Shown: in pieces, positions 62,461-64,000 of the stretch | Numbering within the stretch: position 1 is the stretch's first letter | Layout: each line of letters opens with the position of its first letter | Assembly (NCBI GenBank): GCA_964035575.1 | Contig: OZ037891.1 | Span: 1,116,001-1,180,000, forward strand | Origin: Rhynchopus sp. YZ270_cl-10 | Lineage: Eukaryota > Euglenozoa > Diplonemea > Diplonemida > Diplonemidae | Reading direction: 5' to 3' | Length of the DNA stretch: 64,000 nt | Made by a program: the position numbers and the translations under genes | The notes under the pieces: model-generated | Told to the model about the DNA's origin: nothing | Seen by the model: only the letters and a program-made list of their open reading frames with translations | Database searches by the model: none

Positions 62461-63060
62461 ATTTTTCCAGTTGCATAACAAGCTGGAAGACGGCCCAGAA
62501 GTTTTCAGGGGCGTTGCAAGTATGTGAAATGGTAGCCACACTAACATGATGAGCACCATGCCTTATGTATGTAATGCAAAAGTCATGTTGTTCTGCATGT
62601 TTACTGGTGCACATGGTCACCGTGCGGGCAGTGATTCAACCCCCACCCAGTTCAGGTGGGAGGAGAAAGGAAAAGAACATGAAGCGTTCTTGTGCAGATG
62701 TAAAGAAACGCGTACTCATGTAAGTTTGTGACTGACCTTGGTTTTCTGTTGGTGTTGTTTTCACTTACCCGTGGACAACGCTGTGGTGTGCGTAATGAGA
62801 TGATTGATGTGCTGTGTTATTTCTGTTCTTTATGGGTAAAGTGTAATGACTTTTTTCTTTTCCATGATACTGCCTGCCGTCGCTGGTGTAACATATGGCA
62901 CATCATAATAGAAATGATACTGCCTGCCATCAGCGGTCGTAACATGTGGGGTATCATGAACTTTTGATTTGTTTTCGTTGTTTTTCTTGTTGTCATTCTA
63001 ACTCGCACTTTCTTTATTGCAAATAAAACCAACAAAAGACAAAAAAAAGGGGAGTTTCAG
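62450..63060 (+). repeat. Ankyrin-unit 3' region, copy c (shortened)
   Basis: It matches parts of 60665-60880 and 61400-61615, with the middle replaced by about 130 bp of unrelated DNA. The empty hAT-like element 3 site is present again near 63021. Confidence 0.7.
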
Positions 63061-63347
63061 CATACTGTTTTATGTGCTTACATATTTACCCCTTTGCACC
63101 AATACCACCAGGACTTTTCCACAAAACAGTTCCCCGATGTCTTTTCCTTCCCTCGTACGTCACAGTAAACGAAACCTCTCCTCACATCGTTCATGATTCG
63201 CTTTCGGGACCTCACCGATGGCTCACTATCTCTTCACCAGATCCCCACACACCACACACCCTGAATAGGAAACTGCTTACACACCCCACCTTCCCTTCTG
63301 CGTCTATATCCATAAGAGGTGTCTTGTCGTGTCCCCTGTTTCCCATC

Positions 63348-64000
63348 ATGCTAAAGGGGTTGTCTGGGCGAGTTTTGCGCGACAGAAGGATTCTTGGGTT
63401 CAGTCGACGCTGGAACACCCCACATCTGCCGAGTGAAGTGCCTGCAGCATATCATGGACACAACGAGACTGTGCGCAATCTTGCAGGCTTGTCGGAGGTG
63501 GACGTGAATCACGCAGATGAGAAGGGGATGACTGCGTTGCATTGGGAAGCAAAGAAAGGTTGTCCGACGCAGGTGCTGATTGATGCAGGGGCAGACATCG
63601 AGGCAAGGAACAGCTTGGGTCGTTCACCTCTGCTCGTGGCTTGCGAGAACGGGAATATATCAGAGGTGAAGATGCTGGTGGAAGCAGGTGCGGGAGTGCG
63701 TGCCACAGACAACGAAGGAGATACGTGTCTTATCCTTGCAACCCATTGTGGATGTACCGAGACTGTGCGCTATCTTGCAGGCTTGCCGGAGGTGGACGTG
63801 AATCACAAAGGAAGGAACGGCACTGCGTTGCACAATGCAGTGGATGAAGGATCCCCCGATGTGGTGCAGGTGCTGATTAATGCAGGGGCAGACATTGAGG
63901 CAAAGGACGAGAAGGGACGGTCGCCTCTTCACTGCGCAAGCAGTTCAGGAGCACTCCCGGCCGTGAAGATGTTGGTGGAAGCAGGTGCGGGAGTGCGTGC
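63348..64000 (+). CDS. Ankyrin-repeat tail-anchored protein, copy 3 (runs off the window)
   Basis: It is open from MLKGLSGRVLRDRRI to the window end and almost identical to copy 2 over 650 bp; one visible change turns VVKML into AVKML (near 63961). The leader 63106-63347 is likewise shared. Copies 2 and 3 start 4229 bp apart, so one array unit is about 4.2 kb. The coiled coil and anchor would lie beyond the window. Confidence 0.75.
   Translation, partial: MLKGLSGRVLRDRRILGFSRRWNTPHLPSEVPAAYHGHNETVRNLAGLSEVDVNHADEKGMTALHWEAKKGCPTQVLIDAGADIEARNSLGRSPLLVACENGNISEVKMLVEAGAGVRATDNEGDTCLILATHCGCTETVRYLAGLPEVDVNHKGRNGTALHNAVDEGSPDVVQVLINAGADIEAKDEKGRSPLHCASSSGALPAVKMLVEAGAGVR

Overview
This window comes from the nuclear genome of a microbial eukaryote that I cannot place further. 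One gene has three phase-consistent GT-AG introns, and the mobile elements are of eukaryotic type: a pogo-like Tc1/mariner, three hAT-like elements with 8-bp target duplications, and a dead LINE. I saw no rRNA or tRNA genes, no CRISPR array, and no retrovirus-, LTR- or Polinton-like element.

Layout. About 0-0.6 kb holds a frame-broken gene for an EGF-like cysteine-rich repeat protein. About 0.6-38 kb is almost gene-free and packed with long A/T homopolymers. It carries several small inverted-repeat transposons, some nested, and several dozen copies of short structured elements. These are hairpin families that I call A, B, C and E, and a roughly 65-bp three-stem element called D. Every recognised copy lies on the + strand. 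About 38.1-40.0 kb is a four-exon MYND zinc-finger gene. About 40.06-41.45 kb is a non-autonomous element with a 7-bp target duplication and a core of GGTACCTG repeats and palindromes. About 41.76-45.9 kb is a pogo-like transposon with an uninterrupted transposase gene. About 45.98-47.24 kb is an intact gene joining a class IIA HAD phosphatase domain to a C-terminal glutaredoxin-like domain.

From 47.5 kb to the end lies a tandem array of ankyrin-repeat membrane-protein genes. Copy 1 is broken, copy 2 is intact, and copy 3 runs off the window. The array has been cut open by a four-level nest of insertions (48.945-56.535 kb) and by a hAT-like element (57.774-58.792 kb). A stray copy of the 3' end of the HAD/glutaredoxin gene sits between ankyrin copies 2 and 3.

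The duplications act as natural before-and-after comparisons. They show that a family D element was inserted beside the HAD gene, and that a 99-bp segment carrying a family A hairpin was inserted behind ankyrin copy 1. The small structured elements are therefore mobile, or were. A second theme is that many unrelated inverted-repeat transposons here share one architecture: their own short motif is repeated in opposing orientations, or as a palindrome, just inside the ends. The host genes do not form an evident pathway. The strongest material is the short structured elements and the stratigraphy of the insertions.
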